Shown here: one piece after another, positions 12,785-24,640 of the stretch
Numbering within the stretch: the stretch's first letter is position 1
How the letters are laid out: each line of letters starts with the position of its first letter
Origin: Datnioides undecimradiatus
Taxonomy: Eukaryota; Chordata; Actinopteri; Lobotiformes; Datnioididae
Direction: 5' to 3'
DNA length: 64,000 nt
Assembly: GCA_008933995.1 (NCBI GenBank)
Contig: WARS01000011.1
Coordinates: forward strand, 11,437,516-11,501,515
Translations under genes and position numbers: made by a program
Notes under the pieces: generated by a model
Seen by the model: the letters and a program-made list of their open reading frames with translations, nothing else
Databases searched by the model: none
What the model was told of the DNA's origin: nothing

Positions 12785-13828
12785 GTAACGCTAAATATTT
12801 TGACGTCAAAGACATTATTAACGTGAGCTAAGTTACTGTTTACTGGCTAATATTGTTTAAAAACATCGTAATGTGTTGTAAGCATTATAATTAAATGTGT
12901 TATTGCCATACATTATTTTGAGTATTTGGTTTTGTGTGGTTCTGAGCTAACGTTGAGCTAACATCACCTGGGAAACGTTAGCTTATTTTGTCAACGTCAT
13001 ACAACGTTACGGTTTATGCGTAGCTAACGTTAATGTACACTGGTTTTATTCTGGCACAGTGTGTCAGTGCCGCTGTAACATGAAATCAGCTATTAGTCAT
13101 GTTATTGCCGACCACATTGTTATTAAATAGCCACTGCACAGCCCCTACAGTCCATCTATGACAAAAAAAAGACATTGCGCATGCTCTCTACACTACGAGT
13201 GAAAATACATTTGGCTATGCAAGACCAAAAAATATTACTTGTCAGTTTGAGTTTTCTTTTAATCTGATCTTTAAGTTTTCTTTTATTCAGATCTTTGTGT
13301 TGTTAAATGATACACTTAAAAATAGCTAAAGGGGTGTGCCTTGTACTTCATCGGCCTTTTTTTTTGCACGAGGACAATTGACTAAACAGCAAGTGTGATG
13401 TTTCATTTAAATAGTTACAGTGCGGCGTTACTGGCAGATACACTCTTCGCCTGTGTAAGGTATCAATATAAACATTTTGTCTTTGTATCGATTCATATAT
13501 TAAAATAGGACCTCATAATATTCCTTTCTGAAGTTATTAATTTCTGTCATTAATGGCCTCAGTTGTCACGTAACTTGTAATCCCAAGTTTTTGGCAAGTT
13601 AATGATGCATTACAAAGTGAAAGTGACTTTTGATGACTAGACTTTTCCAGTTCAGTGTTCAGGTGGGTCAATGCAAGTGGGTTAATATAGTCATGCTAAA
13701 CAAAAAATGAATACAGTGTCTTGTGGCTTGTATTGTGACCCTTCAATTAATTTGTTTTTACTTTGCATCTCAAGTCTGCTCCAGCTTGTCCTGATTTAAC
13801 AGTGCCATCTTTCCCTTAGGCAGCCAAC

Positions 13829-16800
13829 ATGAACTCCGTACTATCATCTGTGCAGTCACTCATGAAAATGTTTGATGGCAAAGCTCAAGAATTTATTAGT
13901 GACATTGATAATGTCCACATGGTTTGGCTTGAGGAGATCCAACAGGAGGCAAACCGTATGTTCTCAAGGTAAGCGTGGAAGGTCATGGAAAATATACTTT
14001 GGGTCTCTTGTTCCTTTCCCAAGTTTCCATCTGTGGAAATATGTTGCTCTTCCCTTGAATTGTCTTTGAGGTTTTACCAGTGTTTTACTGCTGTTTTTGT
14101 TTTATTTTTATTTTAGAGATTTCAATGCTGAACCAGAGTTAATGCCAAAAACGCCATCACAGAAAAAGAACAGTCGCAGGAAGCGTGTGTCTTTGGGACG
14201 TCAGGAAGAAAATCAAGCCAGGCGAAGGTTTGTTTCCTTCATTACTCTTTCATATAAGACTTAGCTACAGCTATAAATAAATACTATAAATAGCTTCAAA
14301 TGAATGTTCATCTCCTGTCCAGATTTTCAAAGGGAAAGCGCAGCAACCTCAGAGGCTCTGCTATCAAATCGCTGGATTTCATTGTTGAAGAGACAGTTCC
14401 TGAGGCCTCCACCTCTGAAGCCAGCACCACCACACAGCCTAAACGCTCCACTCGCAAAAACAAACAAACTAAGTCTGAGGTGGCACAGGACGAGAGCCAG
14501 TCACCACATGGCAGCTGTAAAACCAAAGAGGCGGAGAATAAGAAGCCAGAGCTAGTAGAGGAGGAAGAGATGGACAAAAATAGCCCAGTGAACAATGCAG
14601 AAGTCGAGTCAGACAACATATGCAGCCCTGCCCAGTCTCCACCTAAGATACCCTCACCTGAGGTTGTTGTTGTCATCTCTCCAGCAGACCACATGTCTGC
14701 TGAGCTGGCTAAAAAGCCAGAAACCTCTCCTGGCCGTACTGCTGCTAAGATCGCAATAGCTGGCACAGCAAAAAGCTCACGACGGAGCTCTGTACGGTGC
14801 TCTCTCAAGCTACGTCACTCGCTGGCCGGTCTGCGGCACAGCATGACTCAGGAGTCGATTCGCCGTGCCTCACGCCGCTCCATGCTTAAGAGGAAGGCGG
14901 CTTGCAATGGCAATTCCACATGCAGCAGCAGCATTGTTGGTGAGAAATTATGGCGATATAATTACATTCTTCCACACTTTTGTTGTCTTTAGTGTGTATA
15001 TTATATTTAGTTGCTTTTGTTTTCTGATTGTAGAGGACTCTGCAGATGAAAAAGAGAATGAGGCGTGAGTAATAATAAAGTTATCTACATTGAATATATG
15101 GATGTGTTAATAAAAGGGGAGGATTTTACTCATTTATTTTTTTATTACTATAGCATGTCAGAAGCTGAAACTGCTGACACAGAGGATAATCCCTCGGCTG
15201 AAAACTTGAAGAAAACTCCAAAGGTATGAATATCTGAAAGTCTTTGTCCAATAAAAGTGTCAAAAAATGAATATATTCCTTCATATATTGTTCAGCTGAT
15301 TCTTTTTTTTTTTTTAAATATTTTCAAAAATGTGGACTCAGACTGATCAGCCTGTACATCCATCTGTTGGACGCATTACTCGATCTGTGGCTGCAAACTC
15401 TCCCACACTGGCGCCTCCTTCATTGTATACCACTGAGCAAAAAATGAGCACTCCCAACAGGACAGGTTTGGGAACTCTCTTAGTTCTTAGCTTTTGTTCA
15501 GTATAGATTTTAACATATAGTCGTGCTTACTTACAGTACTTGGCATACATACCAAAATGTCCCTTTTTTGCGCTAAATACATGTTTCTGTTTCAGTTGTC
15601 ACTGAGAAGCAGACATCTGCTCGAAGGTGAGTTTTGAGTGTGTTCAGACTTCTTTTCGACAATCAAAACTTGCTGGTAGGGTTACAACAGTTGCAGCAAA
15701 CATGGCTCAGTCCAGGTGCTGCCCACCAATGGGTCTAATTCACTGACTCAAAGTGGGAAAATTTTGTATGATATTACTTATAATTTTCAATAAAGGATAT
15801 ATTAACTTGTTGAGAATGGTAAATAATTTTGTGATTTGTCTCTTTTAAAAAGTGTTATGTCTGTGTTCTCAGGTCACGCCAGAGTGCCAAACGCAAAGCA
15901 CCAGATTCTGTTGAGGAAAGTCCCACAAAGAGGTTGTCTCCTCCCAAGAAAAGTCAAAGTGTAAGATGCAAAAAATCTTGTGCTAAGAAATGGAAAAATA
16001 AGGGGATGTAAATATGAAAATATTGACTAAATTTCTTAATGATCTTTGTCTCCTCTTTGTTTTTAATACACAGGCAATCAGACCCAACATGAGATCGTTT
16101 CTCCACACTGTGCAGAAGAATCAGATGCTGATGATGACTCCTAATTCCCTCGGCCGGACTGGTGTTATCAAGTCCTTCATTAAACACACGACTCCTATGA
16201 AGTTTGATCAGAAGGTAAGTAATAATGGAACTTAACCTGAGGCAAACAACATCATTGTCATGCAGTTAAATGTTTGCGCTGTGGTAAAGGAGAGCAGAGA
16301 TGTGATACTGGCGAGCTGAATTGGACAAAACACAGAAAGTTACATTTTTAATTTGCTTTACTGTAGCCACTTGTGACACCTTCATTTATTATTCGGACCT
16401 CATTGGCCCAAAACAGACAGTTGGTATTAAAGTCAGTTAAAAACAAATAGTATTGTTTCTGTATAACAAGGAATTATTGCACTTTAGATATCTTATTATT
16501 TCAGTGGTGGACAATCAAGAAACCAGAATCTTTAAAACAGAAGAGCATGTCCTGAATATTTTGAAAGTATTGTGACTCACATTTTGGTTTAGCTATCATT
16601 ATGTGGTCCTCTTATTTGGATGTGCTTTTTCTCCTCTCTCCAGTTGAGCGGTGGTACAGTGGTAAGTGAGGTGTTGAAGCACTGTATGTTTTTTGGGGGG
16701 CATTTTGTGGTGTCTAATATCACATTGTGAAACTTGTATTAAATGTTGCCTTGTTTAGCACGTACCACAGACAAGCCTCTTTCACATGTCTGCATGTAAA

Positions 16801-19800
16801 TGTTCAGGCATTTGTCCAAATCAGAGCTGAAATGAATGTACCAGTGTGTCAGATTTAGTGGCCTCTAGCTGTCGAATTGTACAACACAACAGTGAAACAC
16901 ATACCACAAACAACCTACTACATACCCAGAAGTACTTGTGCTGGCTTTAAGGTAATGTAAAAATGTGAAACCCCCCCTATAACCAGTGTTTGTTTGGCCC
17001 TTCTGGGCTCCAGTAGAAACATTGTGGTGCTCTGTCCTAGAGGACTCACTTCCTCTGTAGATATACATGGCTCATTCTAAGCTAATAAAAATACAACGAT
17101 GCTTAGATTTAGGTAACTGTACATTCATGAAAACAAAATTGTGAATATTATATTCTTTTTCTGTCCATAGATTCCCCTAAATCTTACACACTGCTCCTCT
17201 AAGGCTCTTGACAGTTTGATAACCAAAGATTTAGAGAGAGTTCTTTCCCACCATCAACTTTTGTGTTTGTTGATGGTGTCACTCATCCCATGGGTCACTA
17301 ACGCTCATCCTTTGCAAGCTTTTAATCTAATAACAAGTAGAAATTGAAGTAAAAATCTGTCTGAACCAAATGATACTGTTCGGTAGGCAACATGGATGTT
17401 GGCAGTGGGGAACTATTTGAAAGTGTGTGAGACCATCACAGCACAGGAAAGGACAATGCTGCTGTATGTAATGGAAACTGGTAGATCTATAATACTGGTG
17501 TACCAGTTGCAATTTACACGGTAAATTGTATACTGACGTTTTGGCCAATTTAGCTTGTAGACAGTCAACAACGAAAAACTGTATTCAGATGTCGCCGCTG
17601 TCTAAGCTGTTTATAAAAACTGTGTGTGTCAGTGAATTAAGATTTACTGGGTGCGGAGATCACACTGGATACTATATTGCTATACTGTAGACAGGGCAGA
17701 AACGTGAAATCTGGTTGTAGGTTTGTGGTTTTGTCTTTAATTACATTAATTTTACCCTGCATGCAGTCAGTCAAAACTGTCAGTGTTAGTTTGGAGTAGT
17801 TGGAGGTCAAAGGACAGAAGAACAATATTGTGAAAACAAAGTTGACATAATGAAGTCTGGATGGATTTTTGCTTCTGTCTGCTCCGAGGATATGGTGATA
17901 TTTTTCCATATTAATGTACCACACTTGCTACTTATGCTGATTTTACCATTTGCCACTTGTTGCAATGTGTTAAAATAGCTGATTTCTTTCAAAAGTTACC
18001 TAAATATTTCATTATTTATTTTTTTATTTATTTTTTCAGACAAAGGAGCGCCACAAACTGGAAGCACTCCAAAAGAAGCTGGAGCAGGAAGAGGAGAGAA
18101 TGAAGAAAATGGAGGAGGAGAAGAAAAAGAAACAGGAGGAACTTAAAAGGTTACTGCTCAGCCACCATACACACTTTGACTGGACAGTTTAGTATTTTAT
18201 TTATTTCTCATAATATTTATACTGTGTGTCCCAGGAAAAGAGATGAGAGGCTAAGAAGAGTGTTTGAAGCCAAGGTAAAAGAGGAACAGAGGGAGGAAGA
18301 AAAGAAAAAGAAGATTGAGCAAAAAATGGCTCAGATTGATGAAAAAAATGATAAGGTAAGCAACGCACTCAGTGATTCTTAATCTGTATATTCACCTTGA
18401 AATAGATTCATCCCTTTTGTCTAAGCTTTGATATTGTGACTCTATATGCAGCGTCTGGCAGAGGAGAAGTCCAAGAAGAAATTGGCCATTAAACGACAAG
18501 AGGAGGTAGAGCAGAAGAAGAAACTTGAAGAGGACGCCAAAAGAAGAAAAGCAGTAAGGCGGTGCTATTTTATTATCATCCTGCACTGAAGTGCAAATGA
18601 AAGCGTTTATACATTGAAGCCATTTTCTACTTTGACTTGTTGTATGTGAGCCCCTGTGAAGCCTGCTAGTGTATATTATGAAAAAGCAACTGACCTGGTA
18701 CCACATCTCAAACTACGTCATGTTGAGTCCTCGAATTTGAAGAAGGTCCTCAAATTTGATGTTTAAGAAATATACTAACCTTATGAGTAAGTGCTTGAGA
18801 AAATGATTCAAAGTTTGTTCAGAGAACAAATACTTTGCGATCTGGCTTTTCTTATACTGTGTGTTTTTACTAAAGGAGGAAGAGAAGCGGCAGCAGGAGT
18901 TAATGACCAAGAAGAAGGCCGAGGAGGAAGAACAGCGAGCTCGTAAACTGGCTGAAGCTCGCAGAGCACTGGAGCTGAAGAGAGAGAGGGAGAGAGAGCT
19001 GGAGAGAGAACGACAAGCTGCTGCTGAACGGTCAGTAATAACTACTAAGTAAGCTATTTAACTTTGGGTAACAGTGTATTCATTTGAAATGTATTGGTTA
19101 GGACAGTAAGATAAAGTTTTATTTAGTCCAGTTTTGTTTTAGTTACTTAATGTCTTTTTCAGGGAGCGTGTGGAAAAAGAAAAAGCTCTCGCTCTGCAGC
19201 GGGAGCTGGAAAGAGCAGCAAGAGAGAAAGAGAGAAGAGAACTGGAGGAAAAAAGGAAACTGGTAAGAAATTCACAACTGGAAACAAAATGACAAAACAA
19301 ATTTATGCACTTTGATGGTTATAATGCAGACTGGTTGTAGCACACTCCCATCAGGACCTTTCTGCTCTGTTTTTATACCCATGCTCAGTAATCTTAGATT
19401 TTGTATCGTGTTTCACTTTCACTTCCTTTTCAATCATTTGATTAAAGAAACAACAAAAATAATTAATGATTCACTGAAACTGATCTTTTATTTTTGGCAA
19501 ATAAGGGAGATGTTAAAGAGTTTATAGGAGCAACTGTGTTAAAAAATGAATAACCACATCATCATTGTCTATTCTAAAAAAGCTTAGCAGGATAGACTTC
19601 AAAACATTTTGAAGATATTTTGATCTAAAATGCATAATTCTTTAATATTTACTAAAATATGTTTTGTAATAATTGGAACAGTTTCAGGAGATACTTTTTG
19701 ACTAAATTTCATAAGGATCTTCCTGTTGATCTCAATAAAACCCCTATATTACAGTTAATGAATTAAGGTTTCAGCAATTATTGTGGCTGCTCAGCTGTCT

Positions 19801-19883
19801 GGTGGTTCATTTGCTTTCTATCCCACTAGGAGGAGGAGCAGAGATTAGCTGCAGAGGAGAGAGAAGCTGCTAGACGGAGAGAA

Positions 19884-19920
<37 letters not shown>

Positions 19921-21613
19921 AACAAGCTGCCATTAAACAGGTAAACCAACAGTGGAAAATAATCATTAGTTGAGGTATGCCCACGCACCTGAACATAATC
20001 TTAATGTAACAATGTTAACCTCTTTTTCTCTCTTTAATCAAGACTGCAGCTAGCCTGAATGTGACTGTGGATATTGAGGTAAGAATCTAAACATGAAGCC
20101 CCCCATTAACCACAAAATCACTTTACTTTTGGCAATTTATACAAAACGTACAAAACACTAATCAAAAAGCAGCTCTGTAAGGCTGCCAGAGGCTTATAAC
20201 TCCTCACAGAGCCTTCTCAGCAGTGAAACACGCATTCACCACTTTTCTTTTTAATCTTTGCAGCGCTCTGTAATGAGCACACCTGTAGCAAAAAGTGGTG
20301 GCCTCAATGTGACTGTGGATATTGAGGTACATTTAAAGGCTTTTTTTAAACTTGCATATTTAATTATTTTTTGTCTTTTCAGACATAATTGAAATCTTCT
20401 GATCATTGTAATGTGTTTAATGTGTTTAATCCTCCTCTGCAGCAATCACCACAATCATACCCCCTCACTCCAAAGGGCGGCAACAAACCTTTGATTTCCA
20501 AAAGTGCAGATGATTATGGAATGGACCAGAACAGTGACGACTCTACCGATGATGAGTCGGCCCCAAGGAAACCTATTCCGTCCTGGGCAGAAGGTAGGCA
20601 TGATCATGTGTTATAATGACAGCTGTTGTTTATGAAAGAAATTTAGTGATGTGTGTTCAACAGGAGGGGTTGTTTGTTCAGACATGTAAAATCATAGCTT
20701 AGAAACCATAACTAGGCACGGTGCTTGAAGCGGGCTATGAAGTTGTAGAAGAATGAAGCAGTGGATTAAACATTAAACGTTGACTGAACACTTTTCTCCA
20801 ATAAGCTAAGATCTTTAGCGTGTCTGGCTAGCCAGCACAATACCTACTGTAGGAGAGTTGCTTCCAAGAGCAAGATTTAATATCAATTAGATATTAGATA
20901 TAGATATAAGATTTATCTGGTGGTTAATCAGCATTGTGTGAACTTGTGTGAAAAGGGCTAGAAATGAACAAATGTCCATTTATTTAACTCATTCATTTAC
21001 ATTTTAAAAAGTCCCGCACTGTATCTTTAACTAACAATGTTATTTTCTTGGTTTGGATTTCAAAAGTAGGCCTTTTTCTCCACAAAGTTTTTTCTCTGTG
21101 TGGAAACTAGCCCTGGATGCCTGGAGGCTAATGTTATCAGCGCTGACCCAGTCGTTATCAGATTTGGGAATTTTAGACACCAGAAGCACCTGACAGTTGC
21201 TGGCTGTGAAGACAACACATTTGAACAAACTATGTTGTCGTCCTGACAGCCTTTTCTCTTGTGATGTTAAAAGTAAAAATGTACAGTTTTTAAAAAAATG
21301 TAATTGTGTGTAATCTGGACGGAGTTATATTAACTGATTCACATAATTGTGAATGAAGAGTGTTTTCATCTCATATTTTAGTCTTAAATTAAAATATTGT
21401 ATTTCATTTCATTTCTTTGCATTTTTCTCTCTTACAGGTCACAATCTACAGCAGATAATTATGAAGCAGTACTTCAACCCTCCTGATCTAGACTCTTTCT
21501 TTGGGACCATTGAACCACCAAAACTGGAAAATATCTTTTACAAAAGCAAGCCTCGTTACTTTAAACGCACCAGCTCTGCTGTGTGGCACTCACCTCCAGT
21601 TGGATCCAAGTAA
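13829..21613 (+). CDS. incenp: Inner centromere protein INCENP
   Basis: INCENP is the scaffold of the chromosomal passenger complex; it places and activates Aurora B at centromeres and the spindle midzone. The coding exons are 13829-13968, 14117-14227, 14323-14939, 15034-15064, 15154-15223, 15342-15465, 15596-15626, 15873-15960, 16074-16214, 16644-16661, 18040-18149, 18235-18355, 18452-18553, 18876-19030, 19163-19262, 19830-19940, 20043-20078, 20264-20326, 20443-20593 and 21438-21613: 2496 nt, 831 residues. Residues 1-60 form the CEN box that binds survivin and borealin ([14 protein letters not shown], then [13 protein letters not shown]). A conserved block [15 protein letters not shown] starts near residue 411. 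Residues about 458-690 are a single alpha-helix of alternating E and K/R. The IN-box follows ([25 protein letters not shown]), ending with the TSS motif at 818-820, phosphorylated by Aurora B, and W823. Oddities: an 18-nt exon, a 12-alanine tract at 671-682 and a duplicated LNVTVDIE exon. Confidence 0.97.
16644..16661 (+). other. incenp: 18-nt microexon of incenp
   Basis: The exon lies between a pyrimidine-rich acceptor (CTCCTCTCTCCAG) and a strong donor (GTAAGT). It is phase 0 at both ends and adds LSGGTV between the conserved MKFDQK and TKERHKLE segments. Human INCENP has a short linker of similar place (CSFV), which supports an exon here. Skipping it would keep the frame. Confidence 0.7.
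16831..17203. mobile_element. Miniature inverted-repeat element (common percomorph repeat) in an incenp intron
   Basis: The left end CCAGTGTGTCAGATTTAG (16841-16858) and the right end, read in reverse complement, GCAGTGTGTAAGATTTAG (17175-17192), match at 16 of 18 positions. Internal blocks (TTTAGTGGCCTCTAG, TTCTGGGCTCCAGTAGAAAC, GGCTCATTCTAAG, then CCCCTAAATCTTACACACTG) occur in the order I remember for a very abundant non-autonomous fish element. It has no coding capacity. The outer limits are approximate because the flanking bases are diverged. Confidence 0.7.
17249..17278. repeat. Short perfect inverted repeat in an incenp intron
   Basis: CACCATCAAC (17249-17258) and GTTGATGGTG (17269-17278) are exact inverse complements separated by 10 nt, giving a possible 10-bp hairpin. 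It lies just outside the miniature element at 16831-17203. It is too short for a microRNA precursor. Confidence 0.6.
19884..19919 (+). repeat. incenp: (GCT)12 coding repeat, polyalanine in incenp
   Basis: Twelve uninterrupted GCT codons encode alanines 671-682 at the end of the charged helix. A pure codon run of this kind is prone to length change by slippage, so individuals or related species may differ here. Alanine is helix-favouring, so the helix need not break. Confidence 0.95.
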
Positions 21614-21674
21614 AGTCTGTACACTGATATACATTGCTGTATAAAGTTTAATTTTTGTTTTAAAGTCAGTTTCC

Positions 21675-21680
21675 AATAAA
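21675..21680 (+). terminator. Poly(A) signal of incenp
   Basis: An AATAAA hexamer lies about 62 nt after the incenp stop codon, in the sequence TTCCAATAAAGTAAC. It gives a very short 3' UTR. Confidence 0.7.
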
Positions 21681-21689
21681 GTAACATGT

Positions 21690-22650
21690 TTTTTTTCTTG
21701 AGGGTTTTTTCTGATATTAAATTTAAGGTCTTAGGCATCAACATTTTAGGAATATTGTTAGTTTGTAAAATATCATGGATTTAAGTGCTTCACTCTTGTA
21801 CTTGAAAATGGTTGTGTATTATAACCAAGTGGGATGTGAATGTTTGAAAGTTTTTAATCAGTAAAAACTTCCATTTGTATGTGTGTACTGACTGTAAATG
21901 AGTAGAATTCCCATGTTTGGGATTTATTAAAGTGCATTAAAATGGTTGATTATGCCAAAATGATGTGTAGGTTGCAGCTTTTGATTGAATTTGTGTAAAA
22001 TATCAAACCATGTTAATTACACAGTTTTGAAACACTTAACCAAAATGCTGCACAAAAATGACAAAACGATTAAATAATCAGTTGCTAACAAATTCAGTAA
22101 AAGGATCAGTTGCAGAAGAGTAAAAAATTGTGACATAAAATCGAAAAATCCTGAGATAACATGTAGGTCTGACCTTCCTTACAAAGCACCTTCAGGGTGG
22201 AAAATGGGCATTTACAAAATGATCTACACCTGTGCCTATATTGCTGTGGCAAGTTAAACTTAAAATTGTTGTACTGTCACCCAGCACTGCATAAGAAAAT
22301 GACCTTGTTTTTGCAGTACTAGCGTAGACATAAGGTCCTCAAGGAGCCCAAGAAAATGTAAATTTACAATACAGACGGAGACATGCTGTAATAGAAAGCT
22401 CTGCTACTGGACGGACCATGTGTTGAGATTATTTGTCAGCTGTTTTCAAGTTTAAGAATATATTCTGCAGCTCAGCTTTTATCATAAATCAGGTAAAACT
22501 GGATCCAAAGCAAGTTTACATAAGCGTACAGAAAACACAGCCCCCGATTCAGCTGCGTGACTAGCATCTTAAAAACAAAGGACACAGACGCACAACAGAG
22601 AGCACGTGGTCGTTCAAAGACGCCCATTTTGTAAACACCCGCCCCTTAAA
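21690..22650. other. Intergenic region between incenp and the ferritin gene
   Basis: About 1 kb of A/T-rich DNA with no supported gene. The GC content and the density of CpG rise after about 22540 towards the ferritin promoter. Confidence 0.6.
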
Positions 22651-22809
22651 CCGCTAATGTCGATATCTCAGGAGCGACACGCGTAACTGCCGTGTCAGCA
22701 GAAATCGTCAGCTAGCCGTTAACTTTGCTCGTTGGGAATTTAACGCCTTGAATATCTGATCGATACACAACCAAATACTGTTCTGGATAATCCGACTTCG
22801 ACAAACCAG
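22650..22809 (+). promoter_or_regulatory. Ferritin gene promoter region and non-coding first exon
   Basis: A donor (CCAG/GTAGGT) at 22809/22810 follows a CpG-containing segment and pairs with the acceptor at 24638, two bases before the start codon. I searched 22380-22809 for the iron-responsive element core, a CAGTGN loop with a C bulge five bases upstream, and found none. The exon's 5' limit is inferred, so an element further upstream or in another first exon cannot be excluded. Confidence 0.5.
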
Positions 22810-23280
22810 GTAGGTTTACACAGCAGCCTGGTGCTAGCATGTTAACGTCACCTGTCGTATTGAGGATGAACTGATGGAGATCTGCTTGCTAACAGCTCTT
22901 AGCAACGTCTCGGTTCTATGGTAACTTATGTTAGCTAGTTAACGCTATTCACCCGGTGCAATCACTCACACCCATTAGTTTTCATCATTAACTCAGTGTT
23001 ATTACCAATCAAGGCTACATTCCTCTCTGCTTGTATGATGTATTGGATAGTCAACATGTTGGCAGGCTTTGTTAGCATATATCAGCGAACTTTTCTTTAG
23101 CATGTTAACAAGCTAAGCACTCTTAGTTCTTCTGTGGCTGAATCAGGTCACATCCATCTGCTGCCTCTTTGAGAGAGTACTTGAAACCAGCTGTCACAAA
23201 CCATTTGTTTTGTGAAAGGAATGTTAGCTAACTGCAAGTTTAAGACAGGTAGCAGCTTGTTCAGCCTTGTTACCAAAGAC

Positions 23281-23915
23281 TAGTGATGGTCCGTTTGAAG
23301 CTGAAGCTCAGGCGCATGTGTCAAAAAAAGGTTCAAAGTTCAAAAGCACTTCTATCTCCAGGTTAAAAACATACATAATAAATACACTATACTTATAAGT
23401 TACAATATACATATTATATATAAACATGCCTGTCCACTGGTTAATTACAGAAGCATGTGGAGGCACAGCACAAGCATACTCCCAAGCTATTATAAAATTG
23501 TGTTGTACATTATTATATATAATGTTTTTTATTTGTAGTGTTTACAAACATCAAGAAGTCACAAGCAAAGGGAGACCACACCATGGTACATGTTTAAACA
23601 AGGAAAGTTTATTCATCAAAATTATTTATTAATCAAACATTTTTTTCCACCCAAAAATTACATGTTCAAAGCATCACAACGATACCCGCTATCGGACAGA
23701 ATTATCACATGGTGTTAAACAGAAGCTGTCGACTCAACTCTGTAGAGCGGGCAACCATGATGAAGCAGTTCATTTCAAGTTGTAGATTCAAGCTGCTCTT
23801 CGTGCTTTTGGCCACCAGATGCCACTAAAGAGTACTGTGTTGAAAAGCTTCGAGTAATGAACCCTTTTTCGATGCAAGCTTCAGTGCTTCATAAAGCTTC
23901 ATTTGGCCATCACTA
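23281..23915. mobile_element. hAT-like miniature inverted-repeat transposable element
   Basis: The element starts TAGTGATGGTCCGTTTGAAG and ends, in reverse complement, TAGTGATGGCCAAATGAAG, so the terminal inverted repeats agree over about 16 of 19 positions. It is flanked by CCAAAGAC (23273-23280) and CCAATGAC (23916-23923), an 8-bp target duplication with one mismatch. An 8-bp duplication is typical of the hAT superfamily. The 635-bp interior has no transposase and several short frames only, so it is non-autonomous. It sits within the first ferritin intron. Confidence 0.8.
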
Positions 23916-24640
23916 CCAATGACTGTCACTGAAACAGACATTTTGTTTTCCCAGCATTCCACTCGGTTACTGTAGGATGAAGGTCAGAGTGTGTGTATCA
24001 ATACGAATGCAGTTATGCTCTTAAAGGCACGATGCATCCAAACCACAATGAACTACAGAAAATGCAGTAGTTCCACTAAAACCATTCACACTGAGGTTGA
24101 TTACCTACAAAAGATTTTGCATAAAATCAACATAAATGTGAATTATTATGATTTCCGTTCACTTCCAATGTACTGGGTCAACGTAGAAGTCAAATCCAAG
24201 TTAAGTTAAATCCAAATCAACTTCATGGATGGAAACAACTACAGCAAATGTCTTTTATACTTGCGAACTGCCCCTTCATTTAGTGGACGGCATTAATTCA
24301 TTGGTCTTTAGTGACACAAGTTGACATTGAGTAAAAGGAATAAAAGTGACATTTGATGGGATGGCAGTGGGATAAGGTATTGGCTTTAGTCAGCTGAGGT
24401 CTAAAAGTGCATTTGACTTTGACTTGATGTTGGTTGCCAGATAGGCACGGTTCATGGTGCAACACAAACTGCATCAGCTGAGTAAATGCCCATGTAGGTC
24501 TGTTTTTAGCTGTCATCTGTAAGGTCTTGTCATACCTGCATAATGCTCTTATCCAGTCATATACTGCCTTACATTAGACATGCCGAACACTGTCAGTAAA
24601 ATTGTTTACTCATTTTTTCTTTGTTGTAATTTACACAGAA

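Noticed and set aside
14308..14808. 166-codon minus-strand open frame
   Set aside because: It is antisense to the large incenp exon 14323-14939, which is in phase with its neighbours and matches INCENP.
17249..17278. Hairpin in an incenp intron as a microRNA precursor
   Set aside because: A 10-bp stem is far too short for a pre-miRNA.
22985..23010. CAGTGT as a possible iron-responsive element loop in the ferritin intron
   Set aside because: The five bases on each side do not pair, there is no bulged C at the required place, and it lies inside the intron.
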